A stretch of 64,000 nt of DNA from SHVO01 sp050246995 (GCA_050246995.1 JBFWVA010000004.1:186001-250000); one strand, 5' to 3'. Counted from the stretch's first letter, positions 1-9,018 are shown. Translations and numbers: made by a program. The notes: generated by a model from the sequence alone, not told the origin.

Positions 1-685
1 CCGAGACATAACCGATGCGGATCTTTTCCCCGGCCTTCACAGGCGGCGGCGCGAAAGCCTTTCGCGCGGCGGCTGGAAAGGCGGCCGCGGCGGCTTTGCG
101 CTGTTGTTCAGCGGTTGAAGGTAAGGAGAGCAGCCAGAAAGGGCGCGTGGCCGGCGCGCCGGTATCCACGGCGGCCAATAGTTTCCGGAGCCCGTCCTGG
201 TAACCGCCCCACCGGCAGATATGCATCGCATAGTGTAAGGCTTGGCCGAGGATGAAGCGGATATCCGGCTTCAGGCGCGCGGCGGCTTCGAGGTCGCTGA
301 CGCCGGTTTCCGTTTCGCCGAGGGCGATGAAGGAAGCGCCGCGCGTGGCCAGGGCCTCGGGAAACTCGGGTGCGAACGCCAGGACTTTCAGAACATCCGC
401 CATGGCGTCGTGATACCGGCCCAGGTCCGCATAAGCCCGGGCGCGGACCGTCTGGGCCCGGAGATCGAAGTTGCTGGCCGCCAATGCATCGTTGGCAAGC
501 GTTATGGCCTCCTGCGGGCGGCCCGCATCGCAGGCCAACGCGGCCCGCGCGCCCAGCGCCCCCGCCCGTGCGATGGCGTTCCGAGGCTCCTTCGTAAGCA
601 CCTGCTCAAAGCGCAGGAGCGCCTCCTTGAGGCGCCCCTGTTCTTCGAGATCGATAGCTTCGTCGAGGATCGCGGCAATATCCAT
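1..685 (-). CDS. TPR protein with GT41/SPINDLY-type glycosyltransferase start (partial)
   Basis: The reading frame runs off the left edge, so only about the first 228 residues are present. They begin MDIAAILDEAIDLEEQ and form alpha-helical TPR-like repeats through roughly residue 150. Near the edge the frame reads KIRIGYVS, the usual opening of the catalytic half of SPINDLY/O-GlcNAc-transferase-like (GT41) proteins, which often have the order TPR then GT. In that family the enzyme adds a sugar to protein Ser/Thr. In flagellated alphaproteobacteria such proteins sometimes modify surface proteins, but nothing here names the substrate. The ATG at 685 is the first in frame. The family call rests on one short motif plus the TPR context. 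Confidence 0.7.
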   Translation of the reverse strand, partial: MDIAAILDEAIDLEEQGRLKEALLRFEQVLTKEPRNAIARAGALGARAALACDAGRPQEAITLANDALAASNFDLRAQTVRARAYADLGRYHDAMADVLKVLAFAPEFPEALATRGASFIALGETETGVSDLEAAARLKPDIRFILGQALHYAMHICRWGGYQDGLRKLLAAVDTGAPATRPFWLLSLPSTAEQQRKAAAAAFPAAARKAFAPPPVKAGEKIRIGYVS

Positions 686-718
686 TGCCGCGAAACTAAC
701 AGACCGCGAGACTCGCCG

Positions 719-1912
719 CTATTGGGCTTGCACGCGCGCGCGGTTACGCCGCTTCAGCCACCACATCGAAATCCCCGTGATGACAAATAGCAGCGGCAGG
801 AAGCCGGAGAGGAACACCAAGGTCCACCAGATCCAGCCCAGCCCGTTCCCGGCGTGGAACTGACGCTGCCACACCAGCCACTTGTCCTTGGTCGAATAGT
901 TGGACTGGGGATCGCGCAGCTCGATCACGCTTTGCTTCCACTGGTCGAGGAAAACCGTCGCTTGCGGTACGCCGTTGTAGTCGCCCGCGCGCGAGAACTG
1001 GATGCGGTACGGTTGATCGGGGCGCGGCGGGAAGGTGACGCTGCGCACGATGCCGCCTGGAACCACATCGAGGGCAAGCGAGACCGCCTCGTCGATGGCC
1101 ATAGCCTCTTGGCCGTCCACCGGCACGACGTTGATCGGGCGCGGATTGCGCGCTTCGCGCACCACCTGACCGGCGTCGACCATGGAATTGATGGTCGTCG
1201 GGAAACAGATATAGACGCCGGAGATACTGACCAGCACGAACACGACCCAGCCCCAGATCCCCACGGCGCCATGCATGTCGCGGTTGGTCTTGATGGCGTT
1301 CTTGCCGAATTTAAAGGTGAACGCCTGCTTGAGCTGGCTCTTGCGGGGCCACCACATCACCATCCCGGAAATCCCCAGGAAGGTCATGAACACGCCGAGC
1401 CAACCGACGACCTGACGGCCGTAGAGGCTGCCCGGAAGAAGCAGGCGTCCGTGGAGATCGTGCATCATGCGATCGAAGGACATGCCTTGCGGACGGCCTG
1501 GCGCCTGGGCCTGCTCGGTCGTGAGAGAGTCCGGATCGACGGTCACGCGCACCTGGCCGGCGCCGGGCGGGCCCTGACGCGCTTCTTCCCCATCGCGGCG
1601 CGGCGCCGTGAAGCGCACGGTTGCGGATGCGCCCGGTTTGGCCGGGGCATCGTAGCTGGCGAGGCTCACGCCTTCCGGCGCGGCGGCCTGGGCGGCCTGG
1701 ATGATTTCGGCGATCGGACGCTGCGGCGCCGAGGCCGCGTCGAAGCGTTCCGGTAAATGATGGATCATCTGCACGCTGCCCGAAACGCCGAGCAGCACGA
1801 AGGGGATCGAGAAGATGACCCCCAACCAAAGGTGAATGGTCGCGAGCATTTTCTTGATCGAAAAACGCGCGCCTGAAGAACGCGTCTGCGCCCCGGATGT
1901 GATTTCAGTCAT
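719..1912 (-). CDS. PepSY-associated membrane protein (siderophore utilisation type)
   Basis: A 397-residue inner-membrane protein of the PepSY_TM family. Four hydrophobic segments are visible: near residue 27 (IHLWLGVIFSIPFVLLG), then VVGWLGVFMTFLGISGMVMWW, WGWVVFVLVSISGVYICF, and a last one before the basic tail SMWWLKRRNRARVQAQ. Two soluble PepSY-like stretches lie between them. Members of this family commonly sit beside siderophore receptors and are proposed to help reduce or release iron at the periplasmic face. Here the gene lies directly downstream of a siderophore-type receptor on the same strand, about 200 bp away. The reductase role is inferred from family and context. Confidence 0.85.
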   Translation of the reverse strand: MTEITSGAQTRSSGARFSIKKMLATIHLWLGVIFSIPFVLLGVSGSVQMIHHLPERFDAASAPQRPIAEIIQAAQAAAPEGVSLASYDAPAKPGASATVRFTAPRRDGEEARQGPPGAGQVRVTVDPDSLTTEQAQAPGRPQGMSFDRMMHDLHGRLLLPGSLYGRQVVGWLGVFMTFLGISGMVMWWPRKSQLKQAFTFKFGKNAIKTNRDMHGAVGIWGWVVFVLVSISGVYICFPTTINSMVDAGQVVREARNPRPINVVPVDGQEAMAIDEAVSLALDVVPGGIVRSVTFPPRPDQPYRIQFSRAGDYNGVPQATVFLDQWKQSVIELRDPQSNYSTKDKWLVWQRQFHAGNGLGWIWWTLVFLSGFLPLLFVITGISMWWLKRRNRARVQAQ

Positions 1913-2013
1913 GACCTTGCCACCGCCAAAAAAGACCGATTACGCCAAGAAGCATGACCCGCCTCCACGCGGGACATGCTCCGTTCAAATTCGTACCGCC
2001 GAGAAAAGGGAAT

Positions 2014-2063
2014 GAACGGCGGAGCCCTCGTAAAGGGAGGCAAGACGAGAAGCTCCGCCGTTC
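2014..2063. repeat. 12-bp inverted repeat between receptor and PepSY gene
   Basis: GAACGGCGGAGC (2014-2025) and its exact complement GCTCCGCCGTTC (2052-2063) flank a 26-nt loop. The loop itself has a short inner TCGT/ACGA stem. The structure lies in the roughly 200-bp gap between the receptor stop and the downstream PepSY gene. It has no U-tract, so it may be an mRNA-stabilising or attenuating hairpin rather than a clean terminator. Confidence 0.6.
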
Positions 2064-2114
2064 GTAGGCCGCGGTGGCGGTTGTGGAGCGCGGCCCGAAG
2101 TTCCTTGGATCTCC

Positions 2115-4427
2115 TTAGAAGCTGTAGTTCACGCTCAGCTGAGCGGCGCGACGGTCGCCCGGCGTCGCCCAACCGTTGTTACGGATACGGATGAAGTATT
2201 TTTTGTCGAGGATGTTGTTGACGTTCAGCTGTACGTCCAGATTTTCCATGATCTGGTAGCTAGCCATCGCGCGGTGCGTCCAATAACCGTCGGTCGTGTA
2301 CAACGCGCCGGCCCTGGTGCCGAGATACCAACGGCCCTGATAGGTGGCGCCGTAGCCGAGCGTGATGTTGAACGGCAGTGTGTACGTGGTCCACAAACTG
2401 ACGGCATGATCGGGAACGTTGCCGAGTTCGTTGCCGGCCTGCGGGTCCGGAAGCGCGGGCGTATTGCCGCAACCGGTGGCGCCGGGCGTGCGCAAGCAGA
2501 ACTCGGACACGCTGCGGATGATCTTGCTCTTTAGATAGGTGTAGTTGGCGAACACCATCCATTCCGGCGTGATGGTGCCGGCGGCGCCGAGCGCGATCCC
2601 GTCGACCCGCGCGCTGCCGTCGAGTTGCTGCTCGGGTACGATCGGATCGTTCGACGCCACACGGAAGTTGGTGCGCGCGTTACGGAACAACGAGCCGGTC
2701 AGCGAGAGCTGGTTCTCGAGCAGATTCCACTTCGCGCCGATTTCGTAGTTCTTCGCCGTTTCAGGCTCGACACTGCAGGTCGCGGCCGTGCACGAGCCGT
2801 TGACCGAGGTCTTCGACGGCGCCTTCGAGTTGCCGTAGGCGATGTAAAGGCTGGCTTCCGGCACCGGCTTGTAGACCGCGCCAACGCGGTACGAGAACAG
2901 ATAATCCTCGTTCTCGAGCACTTCGCCCTGCGAGGTAAACACGCCGTTCGTATAAGTCCCGGTCGTGTGCGTACCGTCGTTGTGCTCGTAACGCAGGCCA
3001 CCGTTGATCTCGAACTGCGGCGTGATTTCGGCCGTTTCAAACAGGTAGATCGCCTGGTTCTTCATCGTGCCGTCCTGAGAGGCGGCTTGGATGAAGTTGA
3101 CCGGCCCGGTGTAGGTCGTATCCGGGTTCGAGATATTCATCGGCGGATAGGCCGGCGTGACGTTGGCCGCCGTGCGCTGAATGTTACCGTTGTCGAGATG
3201 GAACGTTTCGCTTGAAAGACCGACGCCGAGCACCGTGGTATGACGGACATAACCGGTCATGAAGCGCGAGGTGAAGTCGAGCTGATTGTAGAGATTGGTA
3301 TTCTTGGTATCGCGCGTGGTGCCGCGCGGGCCGCTCGGCAGGAACGTGCTCGCCGGCGTACAGGCCGCGCCGGTCGACGGGTTGATGCCGGCGGACGAAC
3401 ACCACGTACCCTGGGGCGGATTCACCACCGAGTACTGCGTCACCTGCTGATAGCGGGTGAGATTGCGGACCGAGAAGTTCTCGTCGAAATCGTGCTGGAT
3501 GATGGCAGTGCCGGCATCGAGGTTGATGCGCTGCACGTCCATGTTGGCATAGCCGTAGTAGAGGCGGGGGTCGGAACCCGCGATCGCGCCGTTGTTGAAA
3601 GCGTTCTTGAAGTAGCCGACGCCGTATTGAGGCGTGTTGCTGTCGTGCTGGTGTACGAAGCTGAAAGTGAACTGCGTCGGCGTACCGAGGCCGAGGGCGA
3701 TGGACGGCGCGATACCCCAACGCTTCGCCTCTTCAACCTTACGGCCAGGCATATCCTGGCTGTGGCCCATCAGGTTCAGACGAATAGCGGAGGTTTCGGT
3801 GATGAGTTGGTTGGTGTCGACCGTGCCGCGGAAGTAGCTGTCCGTGCCCACGCTGGCCGACAGGTCGGTGAACGGTTCGGCTTTCGGCGTCTTCGAGACG
3901 ATGTTGATCGTGCCGCCGACCGAGCCCGAACCGCCATAGACAGAGTTAGCGCCGTTGACGACTTCGATCTGCTCGAGGTTGAACGGATCGGAGCGGGTGT
4001 ACTGGGCGCTGTCGCGTACGCCATCAACGGTGATGTCGCTGTTGGCGGTGAAGCCGCGCAGATTGACGGAATCGCCGTAACCGCCGCCGCCTTCACCGGC
4101 GCCGAAGGTGATGCCGGGCACGGTGGACAGCACCTCGCGCAGGCTCATCATGTTCTGCTCGCGGATCACCGCGGCCGGGATGACGGTGATGGTCTGTGGG
4201 GTGTCGAGCAGCGGCGCCGTGTATTTCGGCGAGTCCGGAATCTCGACTTTATATTCTTGCGGGGCTTCTTCCTCGACGCCGACAGCCGGAACGACCAGAG
4301 GCTGGGCGCTTTGCGCAAACGCAGACGCGCTCAGCACACACGGGCTGGCGGCGGTCGTGGTGAGCAGAGCCGCAAGCGTATGACGGCTCGCGATAGCGCG
4401 GGCCCCCGGAAGAATTCGCAACGTCAT
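2115..4427 (-). CDS. TonB-dependent siderophore receptor
   Basis: A 770-residue outer-membrane receptor. I chose the ATG at 4427 because the signal-like stretch (LAALLTTTAASPCVLSASAFA) follows it. The earlier in-frame start at 4559 would translate through the candidate Fur site. The plug domain is recognisable by LLDTPQTITVIPAAVI, NLRGFTANSDITVDGVRD and DPFNLEQIEVVNGANSVYGG, all typical of ferric-siderophore receptors of the FhuE/FpvA/FiuA kind. The 22-strand barrel ends in AQLSVNYSF, with the C-terminal Phe expected for outer-membrane barrels. Energy would come from TonB, encoded divergently next door. The siderophore cannot be named from sequence. Confidence 0.93.
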   Translation of the reverse strand: MTLRILPGARAIASRHTLAALLTTTAASPCVLSASAFAQSAQPLVVPAVGVEEEAPQEYKVEIPDSPKYTAPLLDTPQTITVIPAAVIREQNMMSLREVLSTVPGITFGAGEGGGGYGDSVNLRGFTANSDITVDGVRDSAQYTRSDPFNLEQIEVVNGANSVYGGSGSVGGTINIVSKTPKAEPFTDLSASVGTDSYFRGTVDTNQLITETSAIRLNLMGHSQDMPGRKVEEAKRWGIAPSIALGLGTPTQFTFSFVHQHDSNTPQYGVGYFKNAFNNGAIAGSDPRLYYGYANMDVQRINLDAGTAIIQHDFDENFSVRNLTRYQQVTQYSVVNPPQGTWCSSAGINPSTGAACTPASTFLPSGPRGTTRDTKNTNLYNQLDFTSRFMTGYVRHTTVLGVGLSSETFHLDNGNIQRTAANVTPAYPPMNISNPDTTYTGPVNFIQAASQDGTMKNQAIYLFETAEITPQFEINGGLRYEHNDGTHTTGTYTNGVFTSQGEVLENEDYLFSYRVGAVYKPVPEASLYIAYGNSKAPSKTSVNGSCTAATCSVEPETAKNYEIGAKWNLLENQLSLTGSLFRNARTNFRVASNDPIVPEQQLDGSARVDGIALGAAGTITPEWMVFANYTYLKSKIIRSVSEFCLRTPGATGCGNTPALPDPQAGNELGNVPDHAVSLWTTYTLPFNITLGYGATYQGRWYLGTRAGALYTTDGYWTHRAMASYQIMENLDVQLNVNNILDKKYFIRIRNNGWATPGDRRAAQLSVNYSF

Positions 4428-4455
4428 GGAAATAAGTCCCCTCAAAACAACTAAA

Positions 4456-4470
4456 TGATAATGCGTATCA
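4456..4470. promoter_or_regulatory. Candidate Fur box upstream of the siderophore receptor
   Basis: TGATAATGCGTATCA is a near-perfect inverted repeat (TGATA / TATCA) matching the 7-1-7 layout of Fur sites. It lies 29 bp upstream of the receptor ATG, where binding would block transcription. Iron repression of the receptor and PepSY gene is the natural reading, but binding has not been shown. Confidence 0.6.
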
Positions 4471-4623
4471 GTCGTGATGCGAGTGACTCTTAATTGCGAT
4501 TTTGTGTAAGCGCAAGAGGCGATTTGCGGCAAGGCGAAGTGGGAAATAAACCATAACATATTGAATTTATGAAATTATTTTCCGCAATCGCCGAGCAGCC
4601 TCATAAAATATCGCAGGTGACAG

Positions 4624-4652
4624 TGATTCTCAATTGCATTACTAATGATTCG
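4624..4652. promoter_or_regulatory. Possible second Fur-like site upstream of tonB
   Basis: Repeated GATTC elements (TGATTCTC at 4625 and ATGATTCG at 4645) read on the opposite strand as GAGAATCA-type half sites, common in Fur boxes. They lie about 50-75 bp before the chosen tonB start. The match is looser than the 4456 site. Confidence 0.35.
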
Positions 4653-4700
4653 CGTTTGCGATTCATGCCCCGTTTAATTACACGGTTTCGTTATCCCGCG

Positions 4701-5486
4701 ATGAACAGCCTGACGAACCTCCAGATTGTGGACACGCCGCTCGCCTCTGCGGGCGCCGGCCTTCCTCCCTCTTCCTTGAAGGATTTCGCGCGTTCATCGC
4801 GGCCCGATCCTCTGTCCAAGGGGCAGCGCATCATCGGCGGCGCGGTCGCCCTCACCATCCAGGCGCTTTTCATTCTCGGGGTCGCCTACGGCACAATGCG
4901 CGAGATCGCGCCGCAGATTGAGAACCTCACGATCGTCAATGTGCTGGAAGAGACACCGTTGATCGAAGAACCGCCGCCGCCCCCGCCGCCTCAGATGATG
5001 CAGACACCGGTTCTGACAATGCAGATGCCCGAGATCAGCATCACGCCGGCCGAGCCGCCCAAGAATGCGCCGGCCGCCATGATCTCGGACATGCCGGCAC
5101 CGCCGCCGCAACGCGTCGATGACGGCGAAAGCATGCGCCAGATCACAGACTTTCAACGCGCGCTGCAGCGTCACCTTCTGCGTCAGCTGATGTACCCCGC
5201 ACAGGCGCGCGCACGTAGAGAAGAAGGCGTCGTTTATGTGCGCGTTGCCATGAGCCGCGCGGGCCGAGTGATTTCGGCGAAGATCCAGGATGCATCGGAC
5301 TCCCCGCAACTCAACGCCGAAGCCATCGCGGTCATCCAGCGCGCGCAGCCCTTGCCGCTGCCGCCGCCGGCGGTCATGGGCGATCCGGTGGATCTGATTA
5401 TTCCAGTGACGTTCAATTTACGCGGCGGCCGGGGAAGCCGCAGCGGCGGGCGCGGCGGCGATCATCACCGCAGCGAGCACGAATAG
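4701..5486 (+). CDS. tonB: TonB energy-transducing protein
   Basis: The chosen product is 261 residues from the ATG at 4701; an upstream in-frame ATG at 4569 would add 44 residues and run through putative regulatory DNA. After a short cytoplasmic head there is one membrane anchor (VALTIQALFILGVAYGTM). A proline-rich spacer with a PPPPPPP run spans the periplasm. The C-terminal TonB fold starts at YPAQARARREEGVVYVRVAM and continues through ISAKIQDAS and AEAIAVIQRAQPLPLPP. The tail is unusually rich in Gly, Arg, Ser and His. The gene is divergent from the siderophore receptor and would transduce ExbBD-derived force to it; exbBD are not in the window. Confidence 0.9.
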   Translation: MNSLTNLQIVDTPLASAGAGLPPSSLKDFARSSRPDPLSKGQRIIGGAVALTIQALFILGVAYGTMREIAPQIENLTIVNVLEETPLIEEPPPPPPPQMMQTPVLTMQMPEISITPAEPPKNAPAAMISDMPAPPPQRVDDGESMRQITDFQRALQRHLLRQLMYPAQARARREEGVVYVRVAMSRAGRVISAKIQDASDSPQLNAEAIAVIQRAQPLPLPPPAVMGDPVDLIIPVTFNLRGGRGSRSGGRGGDHHRSEHE

Positions 5487-5489
5487 CCG

Positions 5490-6317
5490 CTATTGCGGCG
5501 CCTTATCCCACTCGCCGACCCAGACTTCCTGTCCGGCGGCCGCGCTATTCAAGCGGGACAGCAATTGCGCTTTGAGCTCCGTTCCGCTCTTCAACAAAAG
5601 CTGACCTGACTTATCGAGCAGATCCCGCGCGAGGATCGCGCCAGGCTGCACTTCCTGCAGTCGGCAGGCGCGCACATTCTTAAGCTCGGTATCGCGGAAA
5701 TATTTCGCGGCATTGGCGGAAGCAAGCCCGCCGTGCGAAGCGCGCGGCTGCGCGGACGCAGTTTCACCCACCATTTCACCGGGACGAATGACGCGCGCGG
5801 GCCCACCGATGCCCTTCGGCCTCTCGGGATCGACGGCGGACGGCGTTATGGCCGGCACAGCGGCATAAACGCCCGGTTCCTGAAGAGTCCAGGTGCGGTG
5901 AATCGCCGCGTCGATGGTCTTCACAAGCTTTTCAATCGAGAGAGGCGCGACGGCAAAGCCGTTTACGTCGAGTTTCTTCGCCGCCATCACGGCCGCGGAA
6001 TCCGGCTTTCCCGTCAGGATGATCACCGGGGTGCGCGGCGGCGTCTTCGGCAGCGCCTTGGTGCGGATCTTGCGTAGAAGCTCAAGCCCGCCTTCGGGCG
6101 CCATGTCCCATTCGACGATCACGCAGTCGATGGCTTGGCCCAGCCGATTAAGAAGTTGAATAGCCGTGTCGACGCTTGCCGCGTGTTTGACGTTCTTGGC
6201 CTTGCCGCGCATGACCGCCGTCTGCGCCATGTCCCGGTAGAACGGTTTGTCGTCCACCACGAGGAATACGGTCTTGGAGAAGTCGATATCGTGCTGCAAC
6301 GGTGCGCCGACTGACAT
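5490..6317 (-). CDS. Response-regulator-like protein with degenerate receiver domain
   Basis: A 275-residue protein. Residues about 15-140 form a CheY-like receiver: acidic pair D22/D23 (LVVDDKPFYRD), a strand ending CVIVEWDMAPEGG, T102 in VIILTGKPD, and FAVAPLS near residue 121. Aligned to CheY, the phospho-accepting Asp is Glu69 and the invariant Lys before the last Pro is Ala124. Phosphorylation in the usual way is therefore unlikely. After a linker, residues about 205-275 (LQEVQPGAILARDLLDKSGQ) resemble the small domain found beside HD-GYP or other signalling outputs. No DNA-binding domain is visible. It stands alone, and its partner is unknown. Confidence 0.75.
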   Translation of the reverse strand: MSVGAPLQHDIDFSKTVFLVVDDKPFYRDMAQTAVMRGKAKNVKHAASVDTAIQLLNRLGQAIDCVIVEWDMAPEGGLELLRKIRTKALPKTPPRTPVIILTGKPDSAAVMAAKKLDVNGFAVAPLSIEKLVKTIDAAIHRTWTLQEPGVYAAVPAITPSAVDPERPKGIGGPARVIRPGEMVGETASAQPRASHGGLASANAAKYFRDTELKNVRACRLQEVQPGAILARDLLDKSGQLLLKSGTELKAQLLSRLNSAAAGQEVWVGEWDKAPQ

Positions 6318-6445
6318 GGTATCAACCTATAATTTATCTAGATATACTAAATTAACCCTAAAGTAGCACAGCGAAAGGTTGCGGGTCCAAAGAGTAACGC
6401 AACGACTGCGCCAAGGTTGCCGCATTGGCTGTATGTTTGAGGACG

Positions 6446-7021
6446 ATGTCATTGACGCCCCTAAAATCGCTCATCCGCGCCCTTAAGGACCGTCGCATCC
6501 GGCGTCTGCCGTCGCGCGTCTTCCTGGAAACGGTGGTCATCCCCGCGCTGGCGAAGGCGGGGCGGCGGCGCATGCTGTTCGTGGGCACGCGTTCCTATAA
6601 TCAGCCCGCCTACGAACAATGCACGCGCGAAGGCATCGTGGTGTGGAGCATTGACATGGACGCGAGCGCGTCCGCCCACGGCGCCCCGGACGGACATCTC
6701 GTCGGCAACATCTGCGATATCGAGAGGCTCGCAGGGGGCCAGAGCTTCGACGTCATCATGTTTAACGGGGTCCTCGGGTGGGGCCTCAACACTGCGGCGG
6801 AAGCGTTGATGGCGGTAAAAGCCATGAAAAATGTCGTTGCGCCTGGGGGCCTGCTGTTCGTCGGATGGAATCCGGGGCTTACCGATGGTTCCGAGATCGC
6901 GATCATGCGTCCGCTTCTCGTACCCACGTCCGTCGGCGCGATCCCAGAGGATATCGAGTTCCCGCCGCGCGGCGCCGCGCAGCGCTATCCGCACCGCTAC
7001 GAACTGTTCAGCTTCGCCTAA
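6446..7021 (+). CDS. SAM-methyltransferase-fold protein
   Basis: A 191-residue protein with a class I methyltransferase-like layout: MLFVGTRSYNQ as the glycine-bearing first strand, VVWSIDMDASASAHG as the acidic second strand, SFDVIMFNGVLGWG, then VVAPGGLLFVGWNPG. The start at 6446 is preceded by GAGGA at a good distance; the earlier in-frame start lacks this. Its stop overlaps the next gene's ATG by one base (TAATG), so the two are probably translationally coupled. The neighbours suggest a role in surface-glycan modification, but motif I is imperfect and no substrate can be assigned. Confidence 0.6.
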   Translation: MSLTPLKSLIRALKDRRIRRLPSRVFLETVVIPALAKAGRRRMLFVGTRSYNQPAYEQCTREGIVVWSIDMDASASAHGAPDGHLVGNICDIERLAGGQSFDVIMFNGVLGWGLNTAAEALMAVKAMKNVVAPGGLLFVGWNPGLTDGSEIAIMRPLLVPTSVGAIPEDIEFPPRGAAQRYPHRYELFSFA

Positions 7022-7899
7022 TGCCGCTCAAAAAAGACATCTGGCGTATCGGCGCGGTGCGCGCGCCGGCCGCCGAGATCCTGCGGCGGGGCTTTCACGG
7101 ACATGACGTGGCGTGGTTGTGCGACATGCCGCCGCTCACATTCCTTGCCGATCCCTTTGGCGTGTGGCGCGGCGAGCGGCTGTACGTGCTCGCGGAGGCT
7201 TACGATTACCGCGACCGCCATGGTTTTATCGAAGCCCTCACATTCGACGCCTCGCTGCGGCTGATCGAGCGACGCGAAGCGCTGCGCGAGCCATGGCATC
7301 TGTCATATCCCTTCATCGTTGAGACGGACGGTGAGACTTATATGATGCCGGAGGGGTTCCGCTCGGGCAGTGTTTCCTTGTACCGCGCGGTAGAGTTTCC
7401 TCATCGTTGGGAACTGGTGCGGCGAATCACGCTCGACGAAGCGCCGATCGATGCGACGCCCGTATTCCATAACGGTATGTGGTGGATGTTCTATACGCCG
7501 GCGACCACACGAGAAGCTAAGGTCAGCGCGCTGCACGTCGCCTTCGCGCCCCATCTGGAGGGGCCATGGACCCCGCATCCGAACAACCCGGTACGGTTCG
7601 ATCCTTCAAGCAGCCGCCCCGGCGGCACGCCGGTCGTGATTGACGGCGCGCTGGTCATCCCGATGCAAGATTGCCGCATCACATACGGCGGCGCAATTCG
7701 GCCGCTGACGGTCACGCGCTTGACGACAACCGATTTCGACGCCGCAGCGGGAGATGTCCTGACCGCGCCGGATGCTGATGGATTTCACACCGTCGCAGGC
7801 GCCGGCGCACTGACCCTGATCGACACCAAGCGCTTCCATCTGTCGCCGCGGTCGCTGGCGTTAGACGTACGCCACGTTTTCCGCAAAGCGTTCCGGTAG
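7021..7899 (+). CDS. Beta-propeller protein of the GIPC-transferase N-terminal type
   Basis: A 292-residue protein starting MPLKKDIWRIGAVR. Repeated blade-like motifs are visible: FLADPFGVWRGERLYVLAEA, SYPFIVETDGETYMMPEGF, DATPVFHNGMWWMFYTP and GGTPVVIDGALVIPMQD. This arrangement of W/F-rich strands is seen in the five-bladed propeller (GH43-like fold) found in glucosamine inositolphosphorylceramide transferase N-termini and in bacterial surface-polysaccharide loci. Catalytic activity is uncertain. The start codon overlaps the stop of the upstream methyltransferase-like gene. The 3' end overlaps the convergent glycosyltransferase by 39 bp. Confidence 0.65.
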   Translation: MPLKKDIWRIGAVRAPAAEILRRGFHGHDVAWLCDMPPLTFLADPFGVWRGERLYVLAEAYDYRDRHGFIEALTFDASLRLIERREALREPWHLSYPFIVETDGETYMMPEGFRSGSVSLYRAVEFPHRWELVRRITLDEAPIDATPVFHNGMWWMFYTPATTREAKVSALHVAFAPHLEGPWTPHPNNPVRFDPSSSRPGGTPVVIDGALVIPMQDCRITYGGAIRPLTVTRLTTTDFDAAAGDVLTAPDADGFHTVAGAGALTLIDTKRFHLSPRSLALDVRHVFRKAFR

Positions 7900-9018
7900 A
7901 ACCGCGTCAGCATGACGGGCGCGGTGGACGCGATCGAACATGTCGAGATGCGCGTCCGCGATGGGGCCGATCCGATACGCTTCCACCGCTTCCGCGAGAA
8001 TGCGGGGATCGGGGGCCGCGCCGGCAAGCGCGCGGTCGAGGGCGTCCGACATCATTGCGTGATCGCCGATAGGAGTGGCGTGACAGCCCGGCAGTCCGAT
8101 GAGGAGGTCGTTGATCGCAGGGGTGCAATCCGTGCTAACCACCGGGCGTCCCGTCGCAAGAGCTTCGACGAGCACGGCGCCGAAACCCTCGTAGTACGAA
8201 GACATGAGAAGAAGCCGCGCCTTGGCCAGCCAAGGCGAAATATCGCGCACATAGCCCGCGAATTCGACGCGGTCGGCAACGCCGAGGCTCGCGGCAAGAA
8301 GCGACAGGTTTTCCAGTTGGGGACCGTCGCCGAGGAACACGAGGCGCGCCGTGCGATCCTGCATACGCGCCAGCGCGCGAATAGCGACGTCGAAACCTTT
8401 TTCCTTCACGAGACGGCCAGCGGCTACGATGACGTTGCCCGACGCACGCGTCAGCACGCGCGCGTGGTCGGCGCCGTCGAGAACCGGCAGCCGGATGTAC
8501 TGCGTAATTTTGCGGCCGAGAACCTTGTCGGCTTGCGGCACCGTTGAAGGTGAAAGCGCGATGGCCGCGTCGATCCCGCGCAGGCGGCGGCGCGTTATGA
8601 TGTTGTAACCGAACTGTTCAACGGCTCCCCGCCCGTGGCGGTACAGCGGCGTCGAGATTTGCGTGACGATGCCAGGGGCTTCGTCCGGAAGCATGCCGGC
8701 GAGTTCGCTCAGCACAGGCCAATGATAGTTGCCCGGGCAAAACAGCACATCGAGCGGACGGGTGTGAAGGAAACCGCGCAGGGCCTTGCCGAAACGGCGG
8801 CGCGAGCCCGCGGCGCGCGGGATCGCCGGCGCGCACTCCACGACGTCCACATTTTGTCCGATGAGGTTCACCAGCGGGCCCTTGAGAGCGCCGCAGAAGG
8901 CGACGACTTTACGGCCGGAATCCGCCCACTGATTCATCAGGCGAATGGCGATCCGCTCGGATCCCCCGAGCGGGAAATCGTGAAAAATAACGCCGATTTG
9001 GCGGGCGGTGTGACGCAT
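7861..9018 (-). CDS. Glycosyltransferase family 4
   Basis: A 385-residue GT-B fold enzyme. The N-terminal half begins IGVIFHDFPLGGSERIAIRL, the usual acceptor-side glycine loop. The C-terminal half has AAGRLVKEKGFDVAIRALA, LVFLGDGPQLENL and the nucleotide-sugar signature SYYEGFGAVLVEALATGRP with the E-x7-E pair. I chose the ATG at 9018 because GGGGGAA lies just upstream; a TTG at 9030 is an alternative. The product would transfer a sugar from an NDP or UDP donor onto a growing surface glycan. It converges on the propeller gene with a 39-bp overlap. Confidence 0.88.
   Translation of the reverse strand: MRHTARQIGVIFHDFPLGGSERIAIRLMNQWADSGRKVVAFCGALKGPLVNLIGQNVDVVECAPAIPRAAGSRRRFGKALRGFLHTRPLDVLFCPGNYHWPVLSELAGMLPDEAPGIVTQISTPLYRHGRGAVEQFGYNIITRRRLRGIDAAIALSPSTVPQADKVLGRKITQYIRLPVLDGADHARVLTRASGNVIVAAGRLVKEKGFDVAIRALARMQDRTARLVFLGDGPQLENLSLLAASLGVADRVEFAGYVRDISPWLAKARLLLMSSYYEGFGAVLVEALATGRPVVSTDCTPAINDLLIGLPGCHATPIGDHAMMSDALDRALAGAAPDPRILAEAVEAYRIGPIADAHLDMFDRVHRARHADAVLPERFAENVAYV

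Noticed and set aside
4569..4700. Extended N-terminus for TonB from the first ATG
   Set aside because: The added residues lack a membrane or signal feature and cover the likely Fur-like regulatory DNA.
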